DNA from: Brevipalpus yothersi
Taxonomy: Eukaryota; Arthropoda; Arachnida; Trombidiformes; Tenuipalpidae
Length of the DNA stretch: 64,000 bases
Reading direction: 5' to 3'
NCBI GenBank assembly: GCA_003956705.1
Contig: QZCP01000002.1
Span: 330,155-394,154 of the forward strand
Shown: positions 33,185-45,138 of the stretch, piece after piece
Numbering within the stretch: position 1 is the first letter of the stretch
Layout of the letters: each line of letters starts with the position of its first letter
Notes under the pieces: generated by a model
What the model was told of the DNA's origin: nothing
Database searches by the model: none
The model's input: the letters and a program-made list of their open reading frames with translations, nothing else
Position numbers and translations under genes: made by a program

Positions 33185-34491
33185 TCAAACATCATGAATT
33201 CGAGATGAAACACCGTTACATTGCTCATCGGAATTTTTCAACAAAGTGTAATCGAATTTCGACGGATGATGATTGGATTTCCAATCAGATGGTGTGGATG
33301 ACTCTGTCCTTATCGGATGCTTAAAGTATAACCAAGTTGCATAGGAGACTATTGCAATTGATATAACAGTATATAAATCAATAGGATTTGAGAAGAATGC
33401 ATAACAAAGTAGTGCAGTGAAACCCAATTCTAGTGCTGAGGCGAAGGTTTTCAGAATAGAATTAAGTTTTTTCAAGAAAATGCTCGTCACTATTCCACAG
33501 AGAGCATTATTGATTATCACAGAAATAACGAATGGCTCCAATAAACCTTGAAAGGGTATTGATGATGATGATGATTTATCAGCATTAATTTCACTTTTGG
33601 CATTCGAGTCTTTGGGAATAAAATTACTGAACAATATGAGAGCGAGAATGTTGCATATGATCGATCCAACATACATGAATATGTTGTGTATCATAATGTC
33701 CAAATTTGTTCCAGTTGATTTGAGAAGATATTCATTGTAAACTCCGGCACAGCACGAGCATAATATTTGTATCAACATCGGAATCAAGTTGAGATGGAAA
33801 AAAGATGAAAAAATGGAAACATGAGAATTCGCTTTCTCTTGTATGTTTCCCCAATTTTTGACCATACATCCTATGGTCAGTATCATCAGTGAGAACCAAT
33901 GCCATCGTGTTAGTCGTCTTTTGAATATGAATTGATAAAATATACCGGTAATAACTACTCGCAGTTGAAGTAATATAAAGTAAGTAGTTGGATCAAAATT
34001 ACGTAGATTGATGAAAGCTAAATTATTGTATAAACAATACAAAGCAGCTGGAACCATGTAGAGACTAAAAATTTTCAAATTTTGAGTAGCATCGGACCAA
34101 AATTGGTGGAATGAATTGTCGACTAGATATAGTCCAAGTGAGATGAATAATTTGAGTGTTTCCGCTGCCAATACAGCGGCAATTGTGTTATAATTGTAGC
34201 CATTATTTGATGATTTTGAAGCAGTGACCAGAATACCTAGAAATAAAAGTTTTACAATAGAAGAAAGAATAATGAAAAAAAGCAGGAAATGAAAATACAG
34301 ATAATTTCCAAGGTGATAATTGATAACATTGACTAACCCCTTTTGTATATTCACATACAGAGGAAGGTATTGATTATGACTTATTCAAACTCACCTTGAA
34401 GAACAAACAAAGCAATGTACAATACAAAGGTTATCAAACTGGCATTATTTGGAAAAACATCACTTTTCTGAGCATTTTTGGCAATACTCAT
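33185..34491 (-). CDS. senju: UDP-galactose transporter, Senju/SLC35A family
   Basis: A multi-pass Golgi nucleotide-sugar transporter that would exchange luminal UMP for UDP-galactose to feed glycosylation. Exons on the minus strand are 34491-34395 (ATG at 34491) and 34236-33185 (TGA), separated by a 158-bp intron in phase 1, giving 382 residues. The splice produces ...LFVLQ-GILVTASKSSNNGYNYNT, which continues the family N-terminus. Diagnostic stretches are YMVPAALYCLYNNLAF, FDPTTYFILLQLRVVITG, FKRRLTRWHWFSLMILTIGC, the CAGVYNEYLLK segment and LNSILKTFASALELGFTAL. There are roughly ten hydrophobic helices and a hydrophilic cytoplasmic tail of about 45 residues. It matches my memory of Drosophila Senju closely along its whole length. 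A specific substrate cannot be proved from sequence, and SLC35A4-like is the alternative label. It lies tail to tail with SK and in tandem with the serpin upstream. Confidence 0.88.
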
Positions 34492-35297
34492 GTCGATTAA
34501 ATTTATCTTAATTATTTATATTCTTTACTTTGATTAGATCAGTATTTTTTGGTTACCAATGTGACCTCAATTGAGTGTGTCTGTAGGTGTTTATGAATAC
34601 ATTGATATTGGCGCTCAATAAATTGAATACTACATGGACAAGATGATCTGAAATACCAAATGATCACAATCAAATCATCATTTTCACTAGAAATAGTTTC
34701 ATTTCATTTCATTCACAATAATAATGATACGCATAAGTCCCAAACATCATAATATTATCATATCCATAAAAAAAAGATTATCACACACCTACAAAAGTGA
34801 ATCCACCATCGAACATCATTCGATGTATTTGATGTGAACACCTGATTAAATCAGTAGCCGGCATCAACACTATGAACCTTGTTCCATTCTGAGTAAGTAT
34901 CTGAACAGAATTTCATCATGAATCATGATTCAGTATAAAAAGTATGAAAACACGTGGATTGCATCATCAGTCGTATAGATGACGCTAGCTTCGTGGAGGG
35001 GAAAAAAAGTTAAAAGAGGGGAAAAGTAACGGTAATTTTATCGTTTTTATCGTTTTTCGTTGGAAGAAAAGTTTTTTTCTCCTTTTTCTTTCACTTTCGT
35101 TATCGAACAATTTGAAGTGAATGAATTGATGAATAAAATTCCAATCACAAAATGATGAGATAATTTATTTTAATGATAAAAACAAAAAAGACAGTATTAA
35201 TGTTGTTGTTTTTCTTGGATGGAAAATGATATCGATGGAATGAGTATAAAGTGTGATAAAAAGGGTTATTGAAAGATATTGATTGGGTTAATATTAT
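34492..35297. other. Intergenic region between transporter start and serpin A stop
   Basis: About 800 bp, AT-rich, with the transporter promoter presumably near 34500-34900. An AATAAA signal for serpin A is present on the minus strand (listed separately). No other gene was seen. Confidence 0.7.
35164..35169 (-). terminator. Poly(A) signal AATAAA, serpin A
   Basis: TTTATT on the plus strand reads AATAAA on the minus strand, about 130 nt beyond the serpin A stop codon. The position is typical for a short 3' UTR. Confidence 0.5.
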
Positions 35298-36998
35298 TTA
35301 ACCATCCAACTTTCTCACTATTCCAGCGAATAGATTTATTTGTGCACTCTTATCTCGTATGAGAAACATAAACGGCCGGTCTAAATTGAAATGCTGTATT
35401 GGATAAGATCCGCTGGGAGATTCCAAGGAAGCTGATACACTTGAACCCTCTTCATCAATCATTATTGATGTCTGCTGTCGAGCGGTTGGCTTACCAATCA
35501 GATCGGGACTCAATTTAGACATTCCATTTGTATCACTGAAGAATCGTCCAATTTCTGGGCGAATATCATCGAATGTGCGACTGTCTTTGAGCATAAATTT
35601 GGGTATTCCAATTGAATTCAATTCGGTTGGGAATAGAGAATCGATATACTTATCGATCATCTCTTCGGTTAGGGTATTCAATGTACGATACAGTCCTTTG
35701 GTGTCATTAGGCATTATGATTATCATACTTATATTTCCATGATAGGGTAGTTCAATGATCTACATAAGAGGACAAGAGAAGAAGAAGAAAAAGAAAAAGA
35801 TCATAAACATGATATGATGCTGTCAGCCTGGCATCGATGAGAGGCTTGATTATCTATTTGAAATGTAACATCAAAGATTTTGTGATAATATCTTTGTATC
35901 AACTGACTCACCTTCATGTTGAGTTCATAAAGTTCAGCAAATGGAAATTGCGCAAAATTCATCAACATTTGCTTAACACTACTCAGTGTACCATCAAAAT
36001 TGTTGAAGTATATATTACGTGTCAAAGCTGGATCGAAAGGTTTCATCCACTGACCCTTGAAATATACTGAATTCATCATCAACATTCCAATACTATTGGA
36101 ATCACCGGTAATAGGCAAGCTATCGTATGTTGAACCAGTTCCATTGGTCATACGTAAAATCCATTCATTCAATTTTTGAACGGTACTTTGATCGGAAAAA
36201 CTTTCACTGGATGTGATCGCATTGAAATAGGCTGATACAGCTTCAGAAAATTCTGGATTCACATTTTTTCCATTCAAAATAGTTTTGGTTCCAATATTGA
36301 GAGTATATTGGTCTCGACTTTTTCCATATCTTCTCAGTATCTGAAGAACATCGAGAACAAGAATGTATAAAATATGACTAATCAATTGATGAAAAACATC
36401 TCGAAAAACAATATTGAAAATTTGCACATACCTGACCAAATTCTGTTTGTATCGAATTGATATCGGAAAATTGTCCAAGTTCAAGCAATGATTTCAAATT
36501 CCGCTCAACTGATTCACTTGCACCACGAAGAAGAGATGCATAAGTAAGAAGTATACCGAATGGGGACATGAGAATATTATCATTGGTTTTGGAAGCCATA
36601 AGTCGTAAAGAGGCCAAAGTGAATCGATCACTGGCCATTTTCAGAGATGTCGAGAATTGCATCGGTGGTGTGAAAAATGAATATGGATTCATCATGGGAA
36701 CCGGTGCAGTATCAAACGTAGGTGAAACAGTAGAATATGAGATGGACTCCGATTCTTTTTCGATCATGGAGGCTGGAGATGGAGATACATCAGCCGAATA
36801 ACTGTTCGGACCATTTTCATCATTACCATTGGCACTATTTATTATCGTAGAAGTAAGTTCACTGTTATTCAAAGGTGAATCTTCGAGCACAATTTCACGA
36901 CTACTCTCTTGGCCCTGTGTGATTGATGATGATAAAATGATGAAGATGAAACAAAATGAAATACACAAATTATAGGGAACACTGATTGAAATTATCAT
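35298..36998 (-). CDS. Serpin A, secreted, long N-terminal extension and atypical reactive loop
   Basis: Serpin-fold protein, probably secreted. Exons on the minus strand are 36998-36432, 36340-35912 and 35759-35298, all phase 0, giving 485 residues. The ATG at 36998 is the first in frame and starts a signal peptide (ILSSSITQGQ near residues 21-30). Residues of about 31-114 form an acidic Ser/Thr/Pro-rich extension. The serpin core starts near residue 115: helix B region NDNILMSPFGILLTYAS, strand motif MMNSVYFKGQWMKPFDP, ELPYHGN and the C-terminal signature FNLDRPFMFLI. The hinge reads EEGSSVSASLE instead of the Ala-rich EEGTEAAAAT type, and the loop is about three residues shorter than in serpin B. 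Counting 17 residues from Glu435 puts Tyr451 at P1 and Pro at P1'. The hinge Ser/Leu/Glu residues and loop prolines suggest poor protease inhibition (inference). It is head to head with serpin B and shares its intron positions. Confidence 0.93.
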
Positions 36999-37766
36999 GG
37001 TGATGGACACTGGGATGATGTTTGTCTTGTGTTACTGGCTCAACTTCACTTGACACACAAAAATTTTTTCTCTCTTCTTTTTCGTCTTCTTCTTTTTCAG
37101 CTCTCTTTCTCTCTCTCTCTCTCTCTTCCTTGAAGTGGTCTTCTCTCTCTCGTATCTGTTTCTCTTTCTCTCTCTCTCTCTCTCTCTTGGATTAAAGAAG
37201 AGAATTACTTTTGTCAAACATCGACACACAGACTATTTCCTGGTTTTGACAATTGATTGTTTGTCTTACTTTTTTTTCGAACGTTATATATGATGTGTAA
37301 AACATGCACACAAGCACATATATATATAATTTTATATATACATGTATTTATATACACCACAAACACCACCAAGTTTTGGCATTTATTATATATGAGCTAA
37401 TAATCTTTATCTATTTCATCTTCTTCTCATCATTTCTTACATTCTCAGCAACTTGATAGTAAATACAAAAATATTTTCTATCTCTCTCTCTCTTTCTCTC
37501 ATCACTCCTCCTCAGCATCCCCCATGCTGATACTTTTCGGTTAGCTCATCGTTCATATCATACTATACCTCTTTTTTGTACCGCCAAGTGGAGATGATAT
37601 GAATCTTGATTCGATCATCTTCATCAACAGTTTGTCCTTCACTTTCTTTCTCTCATAGGCTGTAGTAGCATATCATGACAAGATGGAAAGGCTTGAGAAC
37701 AAGTGTATGAGATGGACAAATCCCGCTTGGAGCAAGAAAGGAGTAAATTCATGGTATATGATAATT

Positions 37767-37768
<2 letters not shown>

Positions 37769-37822
<54 letters not shown>
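37769..37822. repeat. (AG)27 microsatellite
   Basis: 54-bp pure AG run, inverse in orientation to the TC array 1 kb downstream. Confidence 0.95.
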
Positions 37823-37824
<2 letters not shown>

Positions 37825-38850
37825 ATCACGAGATGCAGTTATATAAAAATTTTCTGAATTTCAATACGAATATGTTATATCGATATATAATCATTCGTGC
37901 TGATGCTCAGAATAGCTGCATGAGAGGAATTTTCTGTAACTTGTGTAGCAGAGTAGAAATTTTTTCTTCCCATCAATGTCCAGGATCCCGCAGGCAAACT
38001 CAATGTCTCGAGTAAAAAAAAATCGCCTCAATCAAGATTGACTTGAATACAAGGAGAAAAAATTACATCATCTCCAATTCAAAACATCATGTGGATTTCG
38101 AGAAATTTTGATACTCTATTCTGATTAGCTGTACTTGAAAACTTACACCACCAAAAAGGCTCCTACCAATCTTCATATGCTGGCAAATGAAGCTACAAGC
38201 TGTAAAGTAGCTACCAGAAGAGTGTTGAAAAAGAAGAAGAGAACTGCTCAAATAGACAGATAAGAAGAGCAATTTTTTGTGTGTGTGAAAAAGAGAAAAA
38301 ATTGTGTTCTTATGCGTGTATGTATATATGTTTGTGTGTTTTGACAGAGTTTTCCAAATAAAATCAGTACTCAAGATTTGAGACCGATAGGTGAACATAC
38401 ACCTACAAAAAGAGCTCCTCTCTCATTGACATGCTGCTTGACTGGTGTTTTTTTGTTCTCCAGATTATTGTTCATGATATAAAGTCAAACTTATTATTCT
38501 AAGTCCACTATCCATTCCTTGAGAACTGACCTCGTGAGCGCGAAAAAGTAAAAAAAGAAGAACCCAAAAAAGCACAATGATGACAGGAGAAAAAAAGAGA
38601 GAACTAATCATTAAACAATTGCTAATCAATGTTGGAGGATTCAGTAGCATTCGCTCTCTTCTAAGGCAAATAATTCAAATATCATGCTATAGAACGAATA
38701 TTTTCATTCAAATTTATGATAATAATTGCGTGAAGCACTTCTATGATAGAGAGTGGGAGAGAGAGAGAACATGATGATGATGAAAAGTTTCACTTAGTCG
38801 TGACAATCGAGAATTTCGTTATGTAACGACAACTTCTCGAGTTTTGATTT

Positions 38851-38854
<4 letters not shown>

Positions 38855-38908
<54 letters not shown>

Positions 38909-39462
38909 NNNNNNNNNNNNNNNNNNNNNNNNNNNNNNNNNNNNNNNNNNNNNNNNNNNNNNNNNNNNNNNNNNNNNNNNNNNNNNNNNNNNNNNNNNNN
39001 NNNNNNNNNNNNNNNNNNNNNNNNNNNNNNNNNNNNNNNNNNNNNNNNNNNNNNNNNNNNNNNNNNNNNNNNNNNNNNNNNNNNNNNNNNNNNNNNNNNN
39101 NNNNNNNNNNNNNNNNNNNNNNNNNNNNNNNNNNNNNNNNNNNNNNNNNNNNNNNNNNNNNNNNNNNNNNNNNNNNNNNNNNNNNNNNNNNNNNNNNNNN
39201 NNNNNNNNNNNNNNNNNNNNNNNNNNNNNNNNNNNNNNNNNNNNNNNNNNNNNNNNNNNNNNNNNNNNNNNNNNNNNNNNNNNNNNNNNNNNNNNNNNNN
39301 NNNNNNNNNNNNNNNNNNNNNNNNNNNNNNNNNNNNNNNNNNNNNNNNNNNNNNNNNNNNNNNNNNNNNNNNNNNNNNNNNNNNNNNNNNNNNNNNNNNN
39401 NNNNNNNNNNNNNNNNNNNNNNNNNNNNNNNNNNNNNNNNNNNNNNNNNNNNNNNNNNNNNN

Positions 39463-39534
<72 letters not shown>
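38855..39534. repeat. Long (TC)n microsatellite containing a 554-bp assembly gap
   Basis: TC repeats at 38855-38908 and 39465-39534 border an N block at 38909-39462. As at 21085, the missing sequence is probably more TC repeat, although unrelated sequence inside the gap cannot be excluded. Confidence 0.9.
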
Positions 39535-39538
<4 letters not shown>

Positions 39539-40178
39539 ATCATTCATCAGTCGAGAAGAGCCATCCTACCTTCACGCCATGTTGCGAAGTAGTTTTGACT
39601 TCTACCCCTATTGCAGGTGATAATAATATTATTTTTGCACAGGTATAAGATGGAGAAGATGGAAAAAAAGAAAGAAGAAGAAAGTTAACACTGTTAAAGG
39701 AAAAATGTAATCAAATACAGGGGAATAGATGAGCAGTAGCAAGGCAACGATTGAGCCAAGGTTGATATTGTAGGAAGCCGCACATACATATACACGTTGA
39801 ATGAGAAGTGTTTTACAAATTATATTCTGGTTAATATATTCATAGACCCTCATTATGGGTACTGTTTACACTGGAAAATCATTCAAGACATCTACTTCCT
39901 CCACTTTGTTCTTTTCTCTGTCACTTTTTCTGGCTGATTTTGTCTTCGTTAACTGAAAATCATCTCTCTTTCTCTCTCTCTCTCTCTCTCGAAACTCATT
40001 ATCGGCCTGACAGAAGTGGAGAGAGAGAGAAAGAGAAAGAAAAATTTTTTTCTTCTCATTACAAAGTCCAAGAAGTGTGTGTGTTGATAAGTAGTATCAT
40101 CATTATTTTATATGTTTATCTTTTCCTCTCTCTATCCAAATGGTGCCCATAATTGATTGATTGAATATTATTGAAGAG

Positions 40179-41673
40179 ATGGGTAAATTTGAGAGGTGTT
40201 GGAAAATTTTTTTCATCATTGAAATTATCTTATTGGACATTGTGATCATGAATGAATCGCCATCAGAGAACGAAATGAATAGTGAACTGTCAACACTACG
40301 AAAATCTTGTAATGAATTCGGTTTGTCTATGATCAAAAGAATTCATTCAACTGGTGATAACATCATTTTCTCACCGTTGGGTGTATTGATGGCATATTCT
40401 ATGTTAATTAAAGGTGCCAAAGGTAAAACTAAAGATGAAATACTGAAAACTTTCACTCTTGATGCTCAATTTAGTGATGAGCAAGAAATATCCTCCGAAT
40501 TCAAGAAGGTAAGTGCTATTTCAATGTTTATTTGAAATTCGTTCACAATTTATCGTTCATATCTATTAACTGATATTTGTTAATTGTAGCTTCTCAAAAT
40601 CTTGAATCGAAATTCTGAACATTCTTCACTATCGATGAGCAATTTATTAGCCATATCAGATAGATTCAATGTGAGTGATGGATTTCGTCACAATGCTGTT
40701 GACAATTTTGATGCGCTAATTACTGAGGAAGATTTTTCGAATGGTGAAACAGTGATGAACAAGATGAATACATGGATTTCCGAGAAAACTCATCATGCAA
40801 TCAAAGATTTTCTCACCACACCACTTGATCCGAAGACATTGCTATTCCTGATAAATATATGTCATTTCAAAGGAAAATGGATTCAAGCATTTGATAAGAG
40901 ACATACAAAAGAATTAGTCTTCCATAATGCTGATACATCATCAAGTTCCGTTGAGATGATGCGTAACAGTAAGATTAAATTGTTATATCATGCTGATGAG
41001 TCAAGTCAAGTGAGTTGTTAATCATTTTTTTCTTCTTATTTGCCATATTCTCCATCATCATCTTCTTTGATGAGAGAGAGAGAGAGAGAAAAAGAGAATC
41101 TAATCAATTCTCGGTAATTCTACACTCAAAAAACACATGATATAATATGCACTCTTTCATTTTGTTCTCTTTATTCAGGTAATCGAACTTCCATATCATG
41201 GAAATTTTAGTATGATCATTTTCTTACCACAAGAAAATCATTCTGTAATGGATATCGTAAACAATCTTAGTCAAGAGAAATTTGAAAAATCTATTAATTC
41301 GATGACAAGAGAAAATGTTGAAACTCTTATGATACCCAAATTTAAGTTGGAAAATAAGTACCATCTTGATAGGTTACTACCACCGATGGGAATTACGACA
41401 GTTTTCACCGAATTTGCAGATCTTAGTGATATAAGTGGACAACAGACGAGAGTATCACAATCAGTGCAAAAAGCTCAAATAGTGGTTAATGAGGAAGGTA
41501 CTGAAGTGGCTGTTGTATCGTCTATTGCTATTGAGACAAGAAGCTTCGAAGTTGGCGAAGAATTTATAGCCGATAGACCATTTTTCTTTGTCATTCAAGA
41601 CCAATTGACTGGAATCAATATCTTACAAGGAATAATCAATAAGTTTGGAAACTCAAATTCAACGACAAGTTGA
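40179..41673 (+). CDS. Serpin B, predicted inhibitory, P1 arginine
   Basis: Serpin-fold protease inhibitor. Exons are 40179-40508, 40590-41009 and 41179-41673, all phase 0, giving 414 residues. The start is the first in-frame ATG. The N-terminus has a hydrophobic segment (residues 10-24) that may be a weak signal peptide or anchor, so secretion is likely but not certain. Core motifs are GDNIIFSPLGVLMAYSMLI, FLINICHFKGKWIQAFD, IELPYHGNFSMIIFLP and FIADRPFFFVI. The reactive loop is canonical in length: counting from Glu355 (P17) through EEGTEVAVVSSIAIETR places Arg371 at P1 and Ser372 at P1', which predicts a trypsin-like serine protease target. The hinge has small or aliphatic residues as in inhibitory serpins. 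Exon borders match serpin A, so the two are paralogues from an inverted duplication. Confidence 0.94.
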
Positions 41674-42395
41674 ATTGATTTTATAAGATTTACTGTTTCA
41701 CTATCAGATTAAAAATAATTTTTTTGAATATTTGATGTGATATTAATTAGATTAGATTTGATAAAAATCCTCTCAAAATATGAGTCGTTCGTAATGGACA
41801 CAAAAAAAAGATGATTAAGAGCAACAACAAGCTTTGTTGTGGAGTCGATAGCTAAAAATTGTGGAATGTAAGTAATGTTGATGAAATAATTGGCGATGAA
41901 TTTGAGGAGTATAGGTACATATACATGGTATATGTATTTCGAAGAAATATTTCTTTTCTTGAAACAGCATTAATTATCTTGAATTAAAGAGCTTCTCCTG
42001 ACCAGAAACAAGAGTGAAACTTACATAGGCCTCAGGAGAGATGATTTAACAGTGACGATTTGGCATTTTACTAAAAATTTTTTTTTCCATGCTTGTATAT
42101 ATGTGTATATGTAAACATGTATATACATCTGCTTCCAAAAAAGGAACAGTGATAAAATTCATTCCAGAGGTATATGATTCTGATTGCAGAGAGTAATCAA
42201 TAGATAAACTCATCTTACGATCACTTTCCTGATGTACTCAAACGAGATTGACGATTCATTCTCATAAAGTCCAGAAAATTGTTGCAGAAGGTAGAGATCA
42301 CCACTATCCATATCATTTCAAACAAATTACATATGTAATCAAATTAGATCTGTGAGTATGTTCGTAACACTCTATCAGCTGCTGTATGTTTCAAA
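41674..42395. other. Convergent intergenic region
   Basis: About 720 bp between the stop codons of serpin B and the R3HCC1-like gene. Nothing recognisable beyond AT-rich sequence and short TATA-type repeats. Confidence 0.7.
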
Positions 42396-43321
42396 TTAAT
42401 GTACATTGCCTTCCCACATATCTTGACTACTTTTCATAGTGGTTCGACGTTTCTCTGGATTGATAATAAAAAGAAAGATCAATTAGCAATCGGGTATCAA
42501 GAGATGATGGCGTCATTGAAGATATCACATCTATGATGATGATGAACGATATTGATTGGGAAACCTTGGATATACTAACCTCTTGCTTCATCCAGCTTCT
42601 TCTTTTCTTCTGCCATTTGTTCAGGACTTATTTTACTCTTGATTCCCAAGGCTCCAGTGACAAGTCGACGGGCTAACATTGATGATGTTTGAGGTCTCTT
42701 TTTGTATGGTAAACATTCTGGGAAAGGATGCAAAAATAAGAACAAGATATGTGCACACAGTTGATATACTCTTCAAACCAATTTAAACGATTGAATTTGA
42801 TCGATTATCTCATACAGATAATATGAGATGTCTAGGTATGCATTTGTATGTGATTTAATTTACCTGATGATTCATGACATTTAAGTTTAGATGCTTCGAT
42901 AGCATCTTTTATACATCTTAATTTAAGATTATAATAAGGCATCGATAATGCTCCTTGAGCGGCAGTACGACTTGAAAAAATAGCCAATGCATGAGTTGCA
43001 TTTACCCATTTAATATCAAAATCTCTTGAACTGTATTGAAAATGAAAAGAGAAGAATAATCAGAAAAATGTACACCAAAACACATGAAAAAAATAGATCA
43101 ACAATCCAATGTACTTTGCACTCACTGATAATAATAATAATAATAATTATCGATACTTACTTGTATACAGACAAAGAGGTGATAATATCTTGTGTTTTAA
43201 GCTCAGGTGAAAAGTCATAAATCTCGAGAACATGAGAGTATCGGGAAACGTCACATTCAGATGATTCATTTCCATTAATTTGATGATGATCACTTTTAAC
43301 AGCAATTGATGATGAATCCAT
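42396..43321 (-). CDS. Small protein with the R3HCC1/R3HCC1L C-terminal (RRM-like) domain
   Basis: Four exons on the minus strand, 43321-43161, 43030-42864, 42717-42580 and 42454-42396, give 174 residues with consistent phases (2, 1, 1). The ATG at 43321 is the first in frame. The domain begins at HVLEIYDFSPELKTQDII and continues FDIKWVNATHALAIFSSRTA, then RRLVTGALG. This follows the C-terminal module of vertebrate R3HCC1 and R3HCC1L (EIYDFPPEFKTEDL, FDIKWVDDTHALGVF, ARRLVTGALG from memory). That module is thought to be an RRM-like RNA-binding fold. The R3H domain and long N-terminus of the vertebrate proteins are absent, so this is a short, domain-only version. It ends in a basic tail (KRRTTMKSSQDMWEGNVH). 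It is divergent from the secreted-protein gene at 44111. The molecular role is unknown. Confidence 0.85.
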
Positions 43322-44110
43322 CTGTGTGTATGTGTTCTTTACAGTAGCAGCAACAAAATGAATTATAACTTGAACAAGTTTATATGTTTCAATAATCAAT
43401 AGAACATGCACACACTACAGCTGATCAGAGAATTTAAATTTAAATTTAAACACTTTCATTCTCACGTGTTTTTTTAAATAACGAGAATGAAAAAAGTGAT
43501 CAAAAAAAATTTTTGATCATCAAATCAAGACAATTGATTAGAACGACAATTTCGACAACAGAGCATGTCTTGATTAAAGTTTAGGTACACAATTCTGCGC
43601 GCCATTTGAATATGTTCAGAATACAAATTCGATGGAATGGGTTCAATTGGAATGGTTCATGAACTTTATCATGAGCTGGAAGTTCGTCGTGATGAAATTT
43701 TTGTTGAGATGAAACAAAGTTCTTGCTGGAGGAATGATGATGATAAATTTTAGGGGGAAAAAGATTTTCATGGGAATGATAATCGGGTGGTAATCGTTGG
43801 GGGAAAGTTGATTTGATTGATTAATTTTTTCTTTTGCTCGTCTACCTTTTCTTTTTTTCTAAATCGAATGGATGATATTAATATGATCGATATGGCAATT
43901 GTTTTCCAAGTAATACAGGACAATCATCATGATGATCAGACTGTGATGTAAATGTGTGTTTCGAAAGAGAGAAAAAGAAGAGACAAAACAAAATCATTTT
44001 CCAGAAAAATTGGTATTGAGCTTTGATAACTTGCTGGCACAAGTTTCGAGAATTGATTCTTTTTTTTGTTAGTGCTTCTAGGCTGAGAATTCTCTGTGAT
44101 CTTACCGAAA
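43322..44110. other. Divergent intergenic region (putative two-way promoter)
   Basis: About 790 bp between the start codons of the R3HCC1-like gene (minus) and the secreted-protein gene (plus). AT-rich; no specific element could be supported. Confidence 0.5.
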
Positions 44111-44695
44111 ATGAGATTGATAATTTATGCTACCATTTTGTGTTCAACTATTCTGGTTGCCACGGCTGATAATCGTAAGGAGATGATAAATAGATCAATT
44201 GAACTTTGATTTTCGAATTTTATACCAATTTTTAGCCATCGGCAATTTGGTGACCAATATTGGTGGTGGAATTACTGGTTCCAATAATGGACTGTCTAGT
44301 AGTATGCTGGGAAACAATAGTCGTGGAAATTGGTTCAGTAAGTTATATTCCCATGTGTTTGTCAATCTAACGGTATTTTAGATAATTTTTTCTAATTTTT
44401 TCGTCCAACACTCACAGCCCGAACCTCGACCAAAATTGCTGGATTCTTTGGAAATAAGATTGCAAGAATCATTCTATTCGTCTCCAAATGGCATGATAAA
44501 ATTTTCCATCCCAACAGGAAACGCTTGTCAGCATCCAATATTCTCAGCAGAGACAATCTAAGTTTCAGCAATTTACGATCAACCCTTACCATGGCCACCA
44601 TGGCAGCAACTCCTCCAGCAGTGACCCCGATGGCAGCTTTCACTCAACCCATTGGCAAGGCTATGTTGAAGAGAAAAGCTGGAATATATGAATGA
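44111..44695 (+). CDS. Unrecognised secreted protein, 147 residues
   Basis: Exons are 44111-44174, 44236-44337 and 44418-44695, with phases 1 and 1 and introns of 61 and 80 bp. The gene model rests on a signal peptide (MRLIIYATILCSTILVATAD) encoded by the first exon, good GT-AG borders, and an AATAAA 34 nt after the stop. The mature part starts with a Gly/Asn/Ser-rich stretch (IGNLVTNIGGGITGSNNG), then an amphipathic basic region (KIAGFFGNKIARIILFVSKW), then the multibasic site HPNRKR, and a Met/Ala/Pro/Thr-rich C-terminus ending GKAMLKRKAGIYE. NRKR and LKRK are possible furin/prohormone-convertase sites. There are no cysteines in the mature region. I do not recognise the family. A peptide precursor or cationic secreted effector is conceivable but is inference only. 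Confidence 0.7.
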
Positions 44696-44728
44696 AATGT
44701 TGAGCATATCATGTAATTGATTGATTGA

Positions 44729-44734
44729 AATAAA
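44729..44734 (+). terminator. Poly(A) signal AATAAA of the secreted-protein gene
   Basis: AATAAA 34 nt downstream of the TGA at 44693-44695. It is the first such hexamer after the stop and supports the last exon of the model. Confidence 0.55.
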
Positions 44735-45138
44735 TTTCGTCTGTCGAATCTCCAAAAATCGGTTGAACTTGGGAGATGAAGCTTTAAGCTGAAATTTTCT
44801 GGAACAATTTGAGGAACCTCTTGTGTACTGCATTTATTCATGAGATCAACCCGATTCATCATTTCACTGTCGAGATGAAGCCGGTTTCTTGTTTTCGATT
44901 TTTTGACTCTAGTCCATCAATGCAAGGTCAAAGTACACTCAAATTTTGATCAATTCATTCTCGAATTATGACCCTTGAGCTGTGAAGGTTTGGTCAAGAT
45001 AAAACGACTCATTGTTGAGTTATTGTGTACACAATGTTTGTCAACTTTCGCCCCTCAGGCGTCGCTCGGCTTCACCTCGCTCCTCCAATTAAATTGAAAC
45101 CGCATAGAGTCGCATATGTTGAGAAAATATTTGAATGA

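Larger units (their letters stand above)
36999..40178. other. Divergent intergenic region between the two serpins, with an assembly gap
   Basis: About 3.2 kb holding the 5' flanks of both serpins. It contains CT-rich tracts (37100-37190, 39963-39990), a (GA)n run at 37769-37822 and a long TC array broken by Ns (38855-39534). No coding sequence was recognised. The open frames across it are repeat translations. Confidence 0.8.

Noticed and set aside
36999..37010. Upstream GTG start extending serpin A by four codons
   Set aside because: A non-ATG start is unlikely in an animal nuclear gene; ATG 36998 directly begins the signal peptide.
38794..39620. Long frames of 232-258 codons across the second gap
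   Set aside because: The same microsatellite and N artefact.
44392..44862. Minus-strand frames opposite the secreted-protein gene
   Set aside because: Antisense shadows; the plus-strand model has a signal peptide, matched splice phases and a poly(A) signal.
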